Of a stretch of 64,000 nucleotides of DNA, positions 1 to 7,566 are shown piece by piece (the stretch's first letter is position 1; the number at the start of each line of letters is the position of its first letter). A program made the translations under genes and the position numbers. Source of the stretch: Burkholderia sp. L27(2015) (GTDB lineage: Bacteria > Pseudomonadota > Gammaproteobacteria > Burkholderiales > Burkholderiaceae); assembly GCF_009765705.1 (NCBI RefSeq), contig NZ_LMUX01000007.1, positions 184,888 through 248,887 of the forward strand, read 5' to 3'. The notes beneath the pieces were generated by a model, which ran no database searches, was not told the origin of the DNA, and saw nothing but the letters and a program-made list of their open reading frames with translations.

Positions 1-1033
1 GCTCTTCATGCAGGATTGTGCGAGCCATTGCCCGAAAACCGTGACCGGTAATTTCAGTGCGAGTGTCGTACCCGAGGCGACGCAACGCAGCATTGATTGC
101 GGCATCGCTCATTGGGCGCTGAGCCGAACGCGCCCCAGGGAAAACGTAGCGCCCGCGGCCGGTCAACGCATGAAGCTCGCGCAAAATCCGCACCACCTGC
201 GTGGCGAGAGGAACCAGATGCTGCGTGTTGGTTTTCGTAACCAGATAACGCCACTCCCCCTTCTCCAAATCGATCTGGGACCATTCAGCAGTTCGTAGCT
301 CGCCAGGGCGGGTGAACAGCATAGGCGCGAGTTTGAGCGCGCACAGGACGGCAAACGTGCCGCTGAAGCCCTCGAAGGCCCGCAACATCTCGCCAACCTT
401 GGCCGGATCTGTAATCGACGCGAAGTGCGTAGTTTGCGCTGGTGGAATGGCATCAACGAGATGCGCCGCCGGATCGGTCCTGCAATACCCCTCCTTGATC
501 GCATAGCGAAACACTCGGCTGATTTCGCTGCGCACTCGATGAGACGTGAAGCGTGCACCACGACTATCGACCCGTTTCAAGACGGTCAATATCTCTGGAG
601 CATCGATCTCTGCGACGGGCCGCTTGCCAATCCAAGGAAAAACGTCTTTCTCGAACCGGGCCTTGGTTTTTCCCCAAGACCCTGCCGTAACATAGCCCTT
701 GCGCTCGTCCATCCACCCTCGTGTGACAATCTCGAACGAATTGGTCGCTGCAAGCAATGCGGCCCGCTTGCCTGTTCTTTTTGCCTCGCCGGGATCAATA
801 CCTGCCGCCAGCTTTTTGCGTGCGTCGTTGCGTTTTTCGCGTGCCGCCGCCAACGGCACGTCCGGATAGACCCCCAGCGCAAGACGCTTCTCCTTGCCAG
901 CAAAACGATACTTGAGCCGCCAGTACCTGCCGCCCGCCGGGGAGACCTCCAAATACATGCCGCCGCCGTCAGCAAGGCGGTACGTTTTCTCGCGGGGAGC
1001 GGCTTTTCGGATAGCGATGTCTGTCAGCGGCAT
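1..1033 (-). CDS. Tyrosine-type site-specific integrase (P4-like), partial at window edge
   Basis: Integrase of a genomic island or prophage, catalysing recombination between the element and a tRNA attachment site. The frame from the ATG at 1033 is open for 344 codons to the left edge, so the C-terminus with the nucleophilic Tyr is outside the window. An N-terminal DUF4102-like arm-binding domain (residues about 1-90, starting MPLTDIAIRKA) is followed by a core-binding domain and the catalytic domain. Catalytic Arg is R242 in TRPGELR, and the His-x-x-Arg box is H331/R334 in TGHGFRAMART. The protein closely follows the P4 integrase pattern. It lies 193 bp beyond the 3' end of tRNA-Thr on the same strand, the usual position for an integrase next to its attachment site. 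Whether the whole protein is intact cannot be seen here. Confidence 0.93.
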   Translation of the reverse strand, partial: MPLTDIAIRKAAPREKTYRLADGGGMYLEVSPAGGRYWRLKYRFAGKEKRLALGVYPDVPLAAAREKRNDARKKLAAGIDPGEAKRTGKRAALLAATNSFEIVTRGWMDERKGYVTAGSWGKTKARFEKDVFPWIGKRPVAEIDAPEILTVLKRVDSRGARFTSHRVRSEISRVFRYAIKEGYCRTDPAAHLVDAIPPAQTTHFASITDPAKVGEMLRAFEGFSGTFAVLCALKLAPMLFTRPGELRTAEWSQIDLEKGEWRYLVTKTNTQHLVPLATQVVRILRELHALTGRGRYVFPGARSAQRPMSDAAINAALRRLGYDTRTEITGHGFRAMARTILHEE

Positions 1034-1052
1034 ATGGCACCTTACAACCCCA

Positions 1053-1121
1053 GGGGGCATTTTTCTTAGGGGGCACTCACCATTTTCAGAAATTCCCCCA
1101 GAGGTGCCCCCGCATGCCCCC
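1053..1121. repeat. Paired GGGGGCA / TGCCCCC heptamers upstream of integrase
   Basis: Four copies of one heptamer lie between the integrase start and the tRNA: GGGGGCA at 1053-1059 and 1069-1075, and the inverse TGCCCCC at 1105-1111 and 1115-1121. Clustered short direct and inverted repeats in this position are typical of integrase arm-type binding sites or of an operator controlling the int promoter. The function is inferred from position only. Confidence 0.5.
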
Positions 1122-1155
1122 GGATTTCAGCGGGCGCCGTTGGACACTACCGGAA

Positions 1156-1192
1156 TAAAAAAACCCGTGAAGCCTTATGCTATCACGGGTTT
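1156..1192 (-). terminator. Rho-independent terminator after tRNA-Thr
   Basis: A 10-bp stem (AAACCCGTGA at 1161-1170 with TCACGGGTTT at 1183-1192) is followed on the minus strand by a run of seven T. It lies 34 bp downstream of tRNA-Thr and would separate tRNA transcription from the integrase. Confidence 0.8.
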
Positions 1193-1225
1193 CTGGATTT
1201 CCAAGGACTTCTTTGGACAGGTAAT

Positions 1226-1301
1226 TGGTGCCGGCTGCAGGACTCGAACCCGCCACCTTCTGATTACAAATCAACTGCTCTACCTGATGAGCTAAGCCGG
1301 C
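1226..1301 (-). tRNA. tRNA-Thr (anticodon TGT)
   Basis: A 76-nt cloverleaf with genome-encoded CCA. The acceptor stem pairs GCCGGCT with AGCCGGC, the D-arm has TAGCTCA, the anticodon loop is TTTGTAA with anticodon TGT, and the T-arm carries GGTTCGAGTCC. The 27-43 pair of the anticodon stem reads G-A, one mismatch. The gene sits just upstream of sspB, and its 3' end is the likely attachment site for the element whose integrase lies at 1-1033. Confidence 0.95.
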
Positions 1302-1318
1302 GCGGACCGAATTTTACT

Positions 1319-1798
1319 TCATTTGATGACTTTTAGGTGCGGGCGTCCGCCTTTAGGTGCATCGGGCGGTCCATCGGTACCCGGGTGCTCGCCATCCTCA
1401 CCCGCGTCCCCATCCTGCCCCAACACATCTTCCGACGTATCCGCCGATTCCAGCGGCATCCCTTCCTCGTCAGAACCCGTTTCCGACTCTTCAGCCGGAA
1501 ACGCCATCCCTTGCCCGTTTTCTCGCGCGTAAATCGCGAGCACGTTCGCAATCGGCACTTCGATTTTATGCGGCTTTCCGGAAAAGCGAGCGCTGAATTC
1601 GATCCATTCATTGCCCATCTGCAACTGATTGGTCGCGTCGAAGCTGATATTCAGAACGATTTCGCCATCGCGCACAAATTCGCGCGGCACGCGGGTTTGC
1701 GCATCGCAGCGCACCGCGATATGCGGCGTATAACCATTGTCCGTGCACCACTCGTACAGCGCGCGCAACAAATACGGTTTAGTCGATGTTTCTTGCAT
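1319..1798 (-). CDS. sspB: SspB, ClpXP protease specificity-enhancing factor
   Basis: Cytoplasmic adaptor that binds ssrA-tagged and some other substrates and delivers them to the ClpXP protease. The 159-residue protein has the globular SspB fold at residues about 1-105, beginning with the characteristic MQETSTKPYLLRALYEWC segment. It is followed by a flexible acidic, Gly/Asp/Glu-rich linker (about 106-150) and ends in the short basic-hydrophobic ClpX-docking tail (HLKVIK). It is the second gene of the sspA-sspB pair, separated by 67 bp. Length and architecture are normal for the family. Confidence 0.95.
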   Translation of the reverse strand: MQETSTKPYLLRALYEWCTDNGYTPHIAVRCDAQTRVPREFVRDGEIVLNISFDATNQLQMGNEWIEFSARFSGKPHKIEVPIANVLAIYARENGQGMAFPAEESETGSDEEGMPLESADTSEDVLGQDGDAGEDGEHPGTDGPPDAPKGGRPHLKVIK

Positions 1799-1865
1799 AA
1801 GATCCTTGCGTGACGACGAGCAAGCGCGGCGCGCGAACAGCCGCCGCGGCCTGCTACGGTGCGTC

Positions 1866-2477
1866 TTAGCGGCGCATTACCTTTTCCGACGGGGTAAGCG
1901 CTTCGATATAGGCCGGGCGGCTGAAAATCCGCTCGGCGTACTTCATCAATGGCGCGGCGTTCTTCGACAATTCGATACCGTAGTGATCGAGGCGCCACAA
2001 GAGCGGAGCGATCGCGACGTCGAGCATCGAGAATTCTTCACCCAGCATGTACTTGTTCTTGACGAAAATCGGCGCAAGCTGGGTCAGGCGGTCGCGAATC
2101 GCAATGCGTGCCTTTTCGTGCGCTTTCTCAGCCGGTTTGCCCTTTTCGTTTTCGAGCGTGCCGACGTGCACGAACAGCTCTTTTTCGAAATTAAGCAGGA
2201 ACAGGCGAGCCCGCGCGCGTTGCACCGGGTCCGCCGGCATCAATTGCGGATGCGGGAAGCGTTCGTCAATGTATTCGTTGATGATGTTCGATTCGTACAG
2301 GATCAGATCGCGTTCAACCAGAATCGGCACTTGGCCGTACGGGTTCATCACGGCGATGTCTTCCGGCTTGTTGAACAGGTCGACGTCGCGAATTTCGAAA
2401 TCCATCCCTTTTTCGAACAACACCAGGCGGCAACGTTGCGAGAACGGGCAGGTGGTGCCAGAGTACAAGACCATCAT
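1866..2477 (-). CDS. sspA: SspA, stringent starvation protein A (GST-like)
   Basis: RNA-polymerase-associated regulator with a glutathione S-transferase fold, known in related bacteria to act in starvation and acid tolerance and to activate selected promoters. The 203-residue protein has the N-terminal thioredoxin-like domain (start MMVLYSGTTCPFSQRCR, residues 1-80, with the NPYGQVPILVERD loop and LYESNIINEYIDE) and the all-helical GST C-terminal domain. It is upstream of sspB on the same strand. In most Burkholderiales the gene before sspA is petC; here it is preceded by a 238-bp gap and a NIF3-like gene. Confidence 0.95.
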   Translation of the reverse strand: MMVLYSGTTCPFSQRCRLVLFEKGMDFEIRDVDLFNKPEDIAVMNPYGQVPILVERDLILYESNIINEYIDERFPHPQLMPADPVQRARARLFLLNFEKELFVHVGTLENEKGKPAEKAHEKARIAIRDRLTQLAPIFVKNKYMLGEEFSMLDVAIAPLLWRLDHYGIELSKNAAPLMKYAERIFSRPAYIEALTPSEKVMRR

Positions 2478-2715
2478 GTTTTTAGTTTCCTTAAATGCAC
2501 TGAATATGTCGAGCGCCTATGGGCCCGCTTCAGTCACGCCAGGCGCGCGGTCTGCGCACCCTTGGCCGTTTGCCCTGCGTTTGCTCTGAGTTTGCTCTGT
2601 ACGCACCCTGCGAAGTGCGGACCAAACCCCGGATTATAAGCAATCGGACAGCGCGATTAAAGCCTTGCCTACCATTCAGGTGGTTTTTTTCTCTAAAAAC
2701 AGCGGCTTAGCCCCG
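2478..2715. other. Gap between sspA and NIF3 gene; expected petABC absent
   Basis: This 238-bp stretch has no convincing reading frame on either strand. It holds a small 11-bp repeat array (2568-2600). In Burkholderia and relatives the bc1 complex genes petA, petB and petC normally occupy this position. I see no recognisable fragment of a Rieske protein, cytochrome b or cytochrome c1. The gap presumably contains the sspA promoter. Confidence 0.6.
2568..2600. repeat. 11-bp tandem repeat, 3 units
   Basis: Units GTTTGCCCTGC, GTTTGCTCTGA and GTTTGCTCTGT lie head to tail in the sspA-NIF3 gap, differing at two or three positions. Confidence 0.8.
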
Positions 2716-3483
2716 TCAGACGGGGTTATCGATGTCGATAAATAAGTATTCCACGTCGAAAGTATCGGAAAGATGCTGGCCCAAAGCCTGCACACCATAG
2801 CGTTCGGTGGCGTGGTGCCCGGCCGCGAGGTACCCCACTTCACTTTCGCGGGCCAGATGAACCGTCGATTCGGAAATTTCACCGGAAAGGTAAACATCCG
2901 CGCCCGCGTTCACTGCTGCGTCGAAATACCCCTGCGCGCCGCCCGTACACCATGCAACCCGACGTACCGCCCAATCGGGTTCGCCGATCACGAGCGGCTC
3001 TCGATTCAAGACGCGCCCCACTTGCGCGGCCAGCGCTTCGAGCGTGGTCGGCAGCGATAAGGTCGTCATGCAAAGCAGATCGGTTTCGCCGCCCGGGTTG
3101 CCGTCGGCGTCGATGCGGCTATCGACGATCCACCCCAGGCGTTGACCGAGTTGAACATTGTTCCCCACTTCCGGATGGGCATCCAGCGGCAAGTGGTAGG
3201 CGAAGAGATTCAGGTCGTGGCGCAACAGGGTGCGCAGGCGTCGGTACTTTTGACCGGTCACGACCGGATTTTCGTTTTTCCAGAAGTAGCCGTGATGCAC
3301 GATGACGGCATCGGCGCCCCAATCGAGCGCGGCTTCGAGAAATGCTTGGGAGGCGGTCACGCCGGTCGCGATTTTTTCGATTTTGCGGCGGCCCTCGACT
3401 TGCAGGCCGTTAGGGCAATAATCCTTAAACTTGCCGACTTGCAATAGACCGTTCAAGTACAATTCCAATTCGATCCGATCCAC
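2716..3483 (-). CDS. NIF3-like dinuclear metal-center protein (YbgI/DUF34 family)
   Basis: Member of the NIF3/YbgI family, homohexameric toroids with a dinuclear metal site per subunit; the physiological substrate is unsettled although family members are often annotated GTP cyclohydrolase I type 2. The 255-residue protein has the usual single-domain length, with metal-ligand segments [10 protein letters not shown] (residues about 61-70), AYHLPLDAH, and near the C-terminus [12 protein letters not shown]. It is divergent from the protease gene at 3514, with 30 bp between the starts. In relatives it lies beside petABC, which is missing here. Confidence 0.92.
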   Translation of the reverse strand: MDRIELELYLNGLLQVGKFKDYCPNGLQVEGRRKIEKIATGVTASQAFLEAALDWGADAVIVHHGYFWKNENPVVTGQKYRRLRTLLRHDLNLFAYHLPLDAHPEVGNNVQLGQRLGWIVDSRIDADGNPGGETDLLCMTTLSLPTTLEALAAQVGRVLNREPLVIGEPDWAVRRVAWCTGGAQGYFDAAVNAGADVYLSGEISESTVHLARESEVGYLAAGHHATERYGVQALGQHLSDTFDVEYLFIDIDNPV

Positions 3484-3513
3484 GATACCTCCTGGTTATT
3501 TCTCTGATTTCAG

Positions 3514-4728
3514 ATGCTTAGACGATTCTGGCTGTCATTCGCACAAGCGGTAACCGTGTTGCTGGCGCTGCTGTTCATCGTCACCACTCTAAAACCGAGT
3601 TGGCTGCAACACCAGGGGCAACTCGGGCAGCAATTAGCGGGACCGATCGTGGCACTCAAGGAGGTGGCGCCGAACATGGGCAGCCACCACGCTGTGGAGT
3701 CCTATGCGGACGGCGCGCAAAAGGCGATGCCGGCCGTCGTCAATGTGTTCTCCAGCAAGGGGGGCGCCACGCGTCCGCATGACCCGCGCATGGACGACCC
3801 GCTGTACAGCTACTTCTTCGGCAATGGCAGCACGCCCCATCAGCAGCCGCAGGATGCGTCCAATCTGGGTTCCGGCGTCATTGTGAGCTCCGAAGGTTAC
3901 ATTTTAACCAACCAGCACGTCGTCGACGGCGCCGATGAGATCGAAGTGGCGCTGGCCGACGGCCGCGCAGCCTCGGCCAAGGTGATCGGCGTCGACTCTG
4001 AAACCGATCTGGCCGTCCTTAAGATCAATCTGAATAATCTCCCAACCATTACGCTGGGCCGTATGGAAGGTGCGCGCGTAGGCGACGTGGTGTTGGCCAT
4101 CGGCAATCCGTTCGGCGTCGGCCAGACGGTAACAATGGGCATTATCAGCGCTTTGGGACGCAACCATCTCGGCATCAACACCTTCGAGAACTTCATTCAA
4201 ACCGACGCGCCCATCAACCCGGGCAATTCGGGCGGCGCATTGGTCGATGCCAATGGCAACTTGCTGGGCATCAATACCGCGATCTATTCGCGTAGCGGCG
4301 GCTCGCTCGGTATCGGCTTTGCGATTCCCGTTACGACCGCGCGCAGCGTGCTGGAAAGCATCATCACCACCGGCACCGTGACACGCGGCTGGATCGGCGT
4401 GGAACCTCAAGATCTGACTCCGGAAATTGCCGACTCGTTCAACCTGAAACAGACCTCGGGCGCCATTATTTCCGGCGTGCTGCAGGGTAGCCCCGCCGAC
4501 AAGGGCGGCATGCGTCCGGGCGATATCCTGCTAGGCGTGAATGGAGAAGATATTACCGACACCACCAAGCTGTTGAACGTGATCGCTCAGATCAAACCGG
4601 GCAGCAATGCGCAGGTGCGGGTGATCCGCAAAGGTCATGAAATGTCGCTGAACATCAAGGTCGGCAAGCGTCCCCCGCCGCCGAAGCAAGCCAGCGACGA
4701 CAGTAGCGACCAACCGAACAGCAATTGA
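3514..4728 (+). CDS. DegQ/DegS-type HtrA serine protease with one PDZ domain
   Basis: Periplasmic quality-control protease, probably anchored in the inner membrane by an uncleaved N-terminal segment (residues about 8-25). The trypsin-like domain holds the complete catalytic triad: H135 (LTNQHVVDG), D165 (ETDLAVLK) and S239 (PGNSGGAL). One PDZ domain covers roughly 290-385, then a short Lys/Pro-rich tail. A single PDZ domain and 404 residues fit DegS or the short HtrA proteases common in Burkholderiales better than two-PDZ DegP. It is transcribed divergently from the NIF3 gene and converges on tatC. Whether it cleaves an anti-sigma factor like DegS cannot be told. Confidence 0.92.
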   Translation: MLRRFWLSFAQAVTVLLALLFIVTTLKPSWLQHQGQLGQQLAGPIVALKEVAPNMGSHHAVESYADGAQKAMPAVVNVFSSKGGATRPHDPRMDDPLYSYFFGNGSTPHQQPQDASNLGSGVIVSSEGYILTNQHVVDGADEIEVALADGRAASAKVIGVDSETDLAVLKINLNNLPTITLGRMEGARVGDVVLAIGNPFGVGQTVTMGIISALGRNHLGINTFENFIQTDAPINPGNSGGALVDANGNLLGINTAIYSRSGGSLGIGFAIPVTTARSVLESIITTGTVTRGWIGVEPQDLTPEIADSFNLKQTSGAIISGVLQGSPADKGGMRPGDILLGVNGEDITDTTKLLNVIAQIKPGSNAQVRVIRKGHEMSLNIKVGKRPPPPKQASDDSSDQPNSN

Positions 4729-4816
4729 GCGCCGGCCCCGTGGGTATAGGCGAGGGCCGCGAGAGTTACTGCGGCTGGCAGTGGCGGGCGGTGGCGGTGG
4801 GCTGTGGCTGTGACGG

Positions 4817-5590
4817 TTAAGGCGCCATATCCTCGACTGGCAGCGTTTCCTTGTCCTTGCCGATGAATATGCGCGCAGCAATAATGCCGACTTCGTAGAG
4901 CAAGATCAGCGGCACCGCGAGGATCAACTGCGAAAACACGTCCGGCGGGGTCACCACCGCCGCGACGATAAACGCCCCGACCACCACATACGGGCGGATC
5001 TTCTTGAGTTTCTTGATGGTCAGCACGCCCATTCCCACCAGCAGCACCACGACGATCGGTGTTTCAAACGTAGCGCCGAAGGCCAGGAAGGTGGTGAGCG
5101 CAAAGCTCAGGTATTTGTCGATATCGGTCGACATCTGCGCCCCGAGCGGCGCGTTGTAGTGCGCCATGACCCGGAAGATGGTCGGAAACACCAGGAAATA
5201 CGCAAACGACATGCCGGCCAGGAACAAGGCGTAGCTGCTGCCTACCAGCGGCATCACCAGCCGCTTCTCGTGCGCGTACAGCCCCGGAGCCACGAACGCC
5301 CACAATTGATAGAGCACCACGGGCAACGCGATCACTAGCGCCACCATCATGGTCACCTTCATCGGTACGAAGAACGATCCCGTCACGTCGGTGACGATCA
5401 TCTTGCCGCCGGCCGGAAGGTTATCGAGCAAAGGGCGTGCTAGCAGATGGAAGATATTCGGCGCCCAGTACACGAGGCAGACGAAAACCGCGAGCACGGC
5501 GCCGCCGGCGCGGATCACGCGGTCTCGAAGTTCGACCAGGTGCGAGATGAAAGTATCTTCTGCGGGTTGGGATTGCTGGGGATCGCTCAC
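4817..5590 (-). CDS. tatC: TatC, twin-arginine translocase receptor subunit
   Basis: Core integral membrane subunit of the Tat pathway. It recognises twin-Arg signal peptides and, with TatB, recruits TatA to export folded proteins. The 257-residue protein has the six hydrophobic segments of the family and the conserved N-terminal region FISHLVELRDRVIR with its Glu, plus the periplasmic YAHEKRLVMPL loop before TM3. It is the last gene of tatA-tatB-tatC; the TatB stop is 35 bp upstream. Tat-dependent proteins elsewhere in the window include MsrP and the multicopper oxidase. Confidence 0.97.
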   Translation of the reverse strand: MSDPQQSQPAEDTFISHLVELRDRVIRAGGAVLAVFVCLVYWAPNIFHLLARPLLDNLPAGGKMIVTDVTGSFFVPMKVTMMVALVIALPVVLYQLWAFVAPGLYAHEKRLVMPLVGSSYALFLAGMSFAYFLVFPTIFRVMAHYNAPLGAQMSTDIDKYLSFALTTFLAFGATFETPIVVVLLVGMGVLTIKKLKKIRPYVVVGAFIVAAVVTPPDVFSQLILAVPLILLYEVGIIAARIFIGKDKETLPVEDMAP

Positions 5591-5625
5591 GGCCGGTTGT
5601 TTCTCGATAGGGTCTGAACGGGTTG

Positions 5626-6279
5626 TTACAGGAAGCGGATCGGCCGCCGAGCGGGAGCCGCCGCAGCTTGAACGGGAGCCGCAGCTGGAGCGAGACTCGC
5701 CGCTGCTTGTGCCGTGCTCGCCGTAGCAGCGAGCGTATCGGAGTTTCGTGACGTGCGTGCTGCAAGAGCCTCGCGCGCCGCACCCGACACCACATTCGTG
5801 CGTTTCAGGCTGGCGCGTCTATACCAAACCGGCGTCGCAGCTTGGCGCACGCGCCAGTTGCGGCGCGAACCTTTGCCACCCGATTTGCTGGTCATGAGGC
5901 TGCCGCGCCGCGTCCAGTCGCTGGGCTGCGGGTCGCTGGATTGCTGGTCGGTGAGCGTACTCGTGAAGCCACCGGGCGGTGGCGCCGCGTCGCTGCTGCC
6001 GTGCCACGCCTCGGTGAGTTCGTCGCTGTGCTGACGCACCGTGTCGTGTATGGTGTTCTGGACCGAGCTGGCCGCCTCTTCGAAGCCGCTTTTCATTTTG
6101 CGGATTTCTTCGAGCTCGATCTCGCGCGTGACCTCGGATTTCACGTCGTTGATGTAACGCTGCGCGCGCCCCAGCAACGCGCCCGCAGTGCGCGCCACAC
6201 GCGGCAAGCGCTCCGGGCCGAGGACGACCAGCGCCACCAGGCCGATCACCGCCATCTTCGATATGTCGAGATCAAACAT
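5626..6279 (-). CDS. tatB: TatB, Sec-independent translocase subunit
   Basis: Inner-membrane partner of TatC in the twin-arginine receptor complex. It starts MFDLDISKMAVIGLVALVVLGPERLPRVAR: one transmembrane helix (about 8-22), the conserved GPERLP hinge and an amphipathic helix. A long charged cytoplasmic tail follows. The 217-residue length is at the long end for TatB. The last 40 residues are Ala/Pro-rich and encoded by an 18-bp repeat array, so the tail length is likely variable and not conserved in function. Confidence 0.95.
   Translation of the reverse strand: MFDLDISKMAVIGLVALVVLGPERLPRVARTAGALLGRAQRYINDVKSEVTREIELEEIRKMKSGFEEAASSVQNTIHDTVRQHSDELTEAWHGSSDAAPPPGGFTSTLTDQQSSDPQPSDWTRRGSLMTSKSGGKGSRRNWRVRQAATPVWYRRASLKRTNVVSGAAREALAARTSRNSDTLAATASTAQAAASLAPAAAPVQAAAAPARRPIRFL
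5649..5702. repeat. 18-bp degenerate tandem repeat, 3 units (in tatB 3' end)
   Basis: Three 18-bp units around the core GAGCGGGAGCCGCCGCAG lie inside the 3' end of tatB. Being a multiple of three, they encode a degenerate hexapeptide repeat (Ala/Pro-rich) at the TatB C-terminus. Confidence 0.55.
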
Positions 6280-6330
6280 GACTTTATATGCCCGTGCGCG
6301 ACGATAGGATCGACGACCGGCGAGCGTGCG

Positions 6331-6375
6331 GCTTCGGCGCTCGTGGCTCTCGTGGCTCTTGCAGCCTTGGCGACG
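6331..6375. repeat. 9-bp tandem repeat between tatA and tatB
   Basis: Five 9-bp units, two of them identical (CTCGTGGCT at 6340-6348 and 6349-6357) and the rest degenerate (GCTTCGGCG, CTTGCAGCC, TTGGCGACG), fill part of the 126-bp tatB-tatA gap. Confidence 0.6.
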
Positions 6376-6405
6376 ACCCGGTGCCGCCCCGCGCGAACCT
6401 CGCCA

Positions 6406-6654
6406 TCAGAGTTGCGAAGTCTTGTCTTTCGCTTCGACGTCAACCGTGTTGGCGCGCGGCAGTTCGCGTGCTTCAGGCGAAGTCGCCGAGGTGGGCGTCG
6501 TCGTCGGGTTGCCTTCGGCGTCGCGCATGCCTTCCTTGAATCCTTTGACCGCGCCGCCCAGATCCGTGCCGATGTTGCGCAGTTTCTTGGTGCCGAAGAC
6601 CAACGCCACGATAACCAAGACGATCAACCAGTGCCAAATACTAAACGAACCCAT
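6406..6654 (-). CDS. tatA: TatA, twin-arginine translocase pore subunit
   Basis: Small inner-membrane protein that oligomerises to form the Tat translocation site. The 82-residue product starts [21 protein letters not shown] (one TM helix), then [20 protein letters not shown], the family amphipathic helix, and an acidic-polar tail. The ATG at 6654 is preceded by AGGAG. An upstream in-frame start at 6723 would add 23 residues unlike TatA and is rejected. It is the first gene of the tat cluster. Confidence 0.97.
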   Translation of the reverse strand: MGSFSIWHWLIVLVIVALVFGTKKLRNIGTDLGGAVKGFKEGMRDAEGNPTTTPTSATSPEARELPRANTVDVEAKDKTSQL

Positions 6655-6756
6655 TTCATTCTCCTTGTCTGCTCGCCCCCTGCGCGTATCGATAACGGCA
6701 TAGCGGGTTTGCAGTCTGATCAATCAAAATAATTTTGCACACCGGTAAATCACGTA

Positions 6757-7119
6757 CTACCCCATCCGCGACCAGGGCCTGGCTCCCGCCAGTATGTGTG
6801 CATGTAAATGATAGACCTCTTGGCCGCCGCCCGGCCCGACGTTTACCACCGTACGAAAACCCGTGTCGCCACCGGTGTAGGCGCATCCGAGCTGTTCCGC
6901 CAATTTCGGAATCAATACCATCATTTTACCCAGCAATGCGGCATCCGCCGGGCCACAATCCGACAGCGTCTCGATATGCTTGCGTGGAATCACCAGTACA
7001 TGCGTCGGGGCGGCGGGCTTGATATCGTGAAAGGCGAAAAAGTCTTCGTCTTCGTAGACTTTCTTGCTGGGTATGATTCCTGCCGCAATCTTGCAAAAAA
7101 TGCAGTTTTCTTCGGCCAT
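6757..7119 (-). CDS. HIT-family nucleotide hydrolase/binding protein
   Basis: Histidine-triad protein of the Hint branch; known relatives hydrolyse purine nucleoside phosphoramidates. The 120-residue protein starts MAEENCIFCKI with a CxxC pair, and carries the triad HLHAH at its C-terminus preceded by the GQEVYH segment. The ATG at 7119 has AAGGTGAG in front; a longer start at 7149 is less likely. The gene sits between hisE and tatA, the usual position in Burkholderia. The physiological substrate is unknown. Confidence 0.93.
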   Translation of the reverse strand: MAEENCIFCKIAAGIIPSKKVYEDEDFFAFHDIKPAAPTHVLVIPRKHIETLSDCGPADAALLGKMMVLIPKLAEQLGCAYTGGDTGFRTVVNVGPGGGQEVYHLHAHILAGARPWSRMG

Positions 7120-7163
7120 CAGCTCACCTTTTTGACGATTTAAGGGCATTTCGCACCGCGCGC

Positions 7164-7208
7164 ATCAACCTTCTGCGCGTCAACCTTCCGCATTTTCACC
7201 TTCGGTAC
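7164..7208. repeat. 15-bp tandem repeat, 3 units, across the hisE stop codon
   Basis: Units ATCAACCTTCTGCGC, GTCAACCTTCCGCAT and TTTCACCTTCGGTAC run across the end of hisE; the stop codon (7180-7182) lies in the second unit. The last residues of HisE (TEGENAEG) are therefore repeat-encoded. Confidence 0.7.
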
Positions 7209-7566
7209 GCTCGCGCTCGCGCGATTTACGTAAAGCCTTTTCTTCCAGCCCCGACAAACCCTCGCGGCGTTCAAGCTCGGCCAGCACGTCGGCTGGTTTC
7301 AGATCGTAATGCGACAACATGATAAGACAGTGAAACCACAGATCGGCCACTTCGCTGACCACCTTGCCGGCATCGCCGCCGTGCTGCGCGTCCTTGGCTG
7401 CCATCACCACTTCGGTGGCCTCTTCGCCGACCTTTTTGAGGATCGCGTCGTCGCCTTTATGGAACAGACGCGCTACGTACGACCGCTCGGGATCGCCGCC
7501 GCGGCGCCCATCGATTATGGCGCCCAGACGCGCAAGCGTGTCGTTGCCGGTGGGAATTGCGCTCAT
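7180..7566 (-). CDS. hisE: Phosphoribosyl-ATP pyrophosphatase
   Basis: Second step of histidine biosynthesis: hydrolysis of phosphoribosyl-ATP to phosphoribosyl-AMP and pyrophosphate, in the cytoplasm. The 128-residue protein has the MazG-like helical core with the metal-binding pattern [15 protein letters not shown] and [14 protein letters not shown]. The start ATG overlaps the hisI stop (ATGA), indicating translational coupling. The last residues come from a 15-bp repeat array. It is the final his gene of the operon. Confidence 0.97.
   Translation of the reverse strand: MSAIPTGNDTLARLGAIIDGRRGGDPERSYVARLFHKGDDAILKKVGEEATEVVMAAKDAQHGGDAGKVVSEVADLWFHCLIMLSHYDLKPADVLAELERREGLSGLEEKALRKSRERERTEGENAEG

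Noticed and set aside
163..975. Two minus-strand frames (163-561 and 586-975) that could suggest a broken integrase
   Set aside because: The true integrase frame is uninterrupted from 1033 to the window edge; these are other frames of the same DNA, so no pseudogene is called.
2478..2715. Remnant of petABC as pseudogenes
   Set aside because: No haem-binding CxxCH, Rieske Cys/His boxes or cytochrome b helices are readable in any frame.
2696..2726. Terminator at the end of the NIF3 gene
   Set aside because: A short CCCCGT/ACGGGG hairpin overlaps the stop codon but the T run is about 14 nt away, so it does not form a convincing terminator.
4771..4812. TGGC-rich stretch between the protease gene and tatC as a repeat array
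   Set aside because: Low-complexity G/T/C sequence without a stable unit length; not listed as an array.
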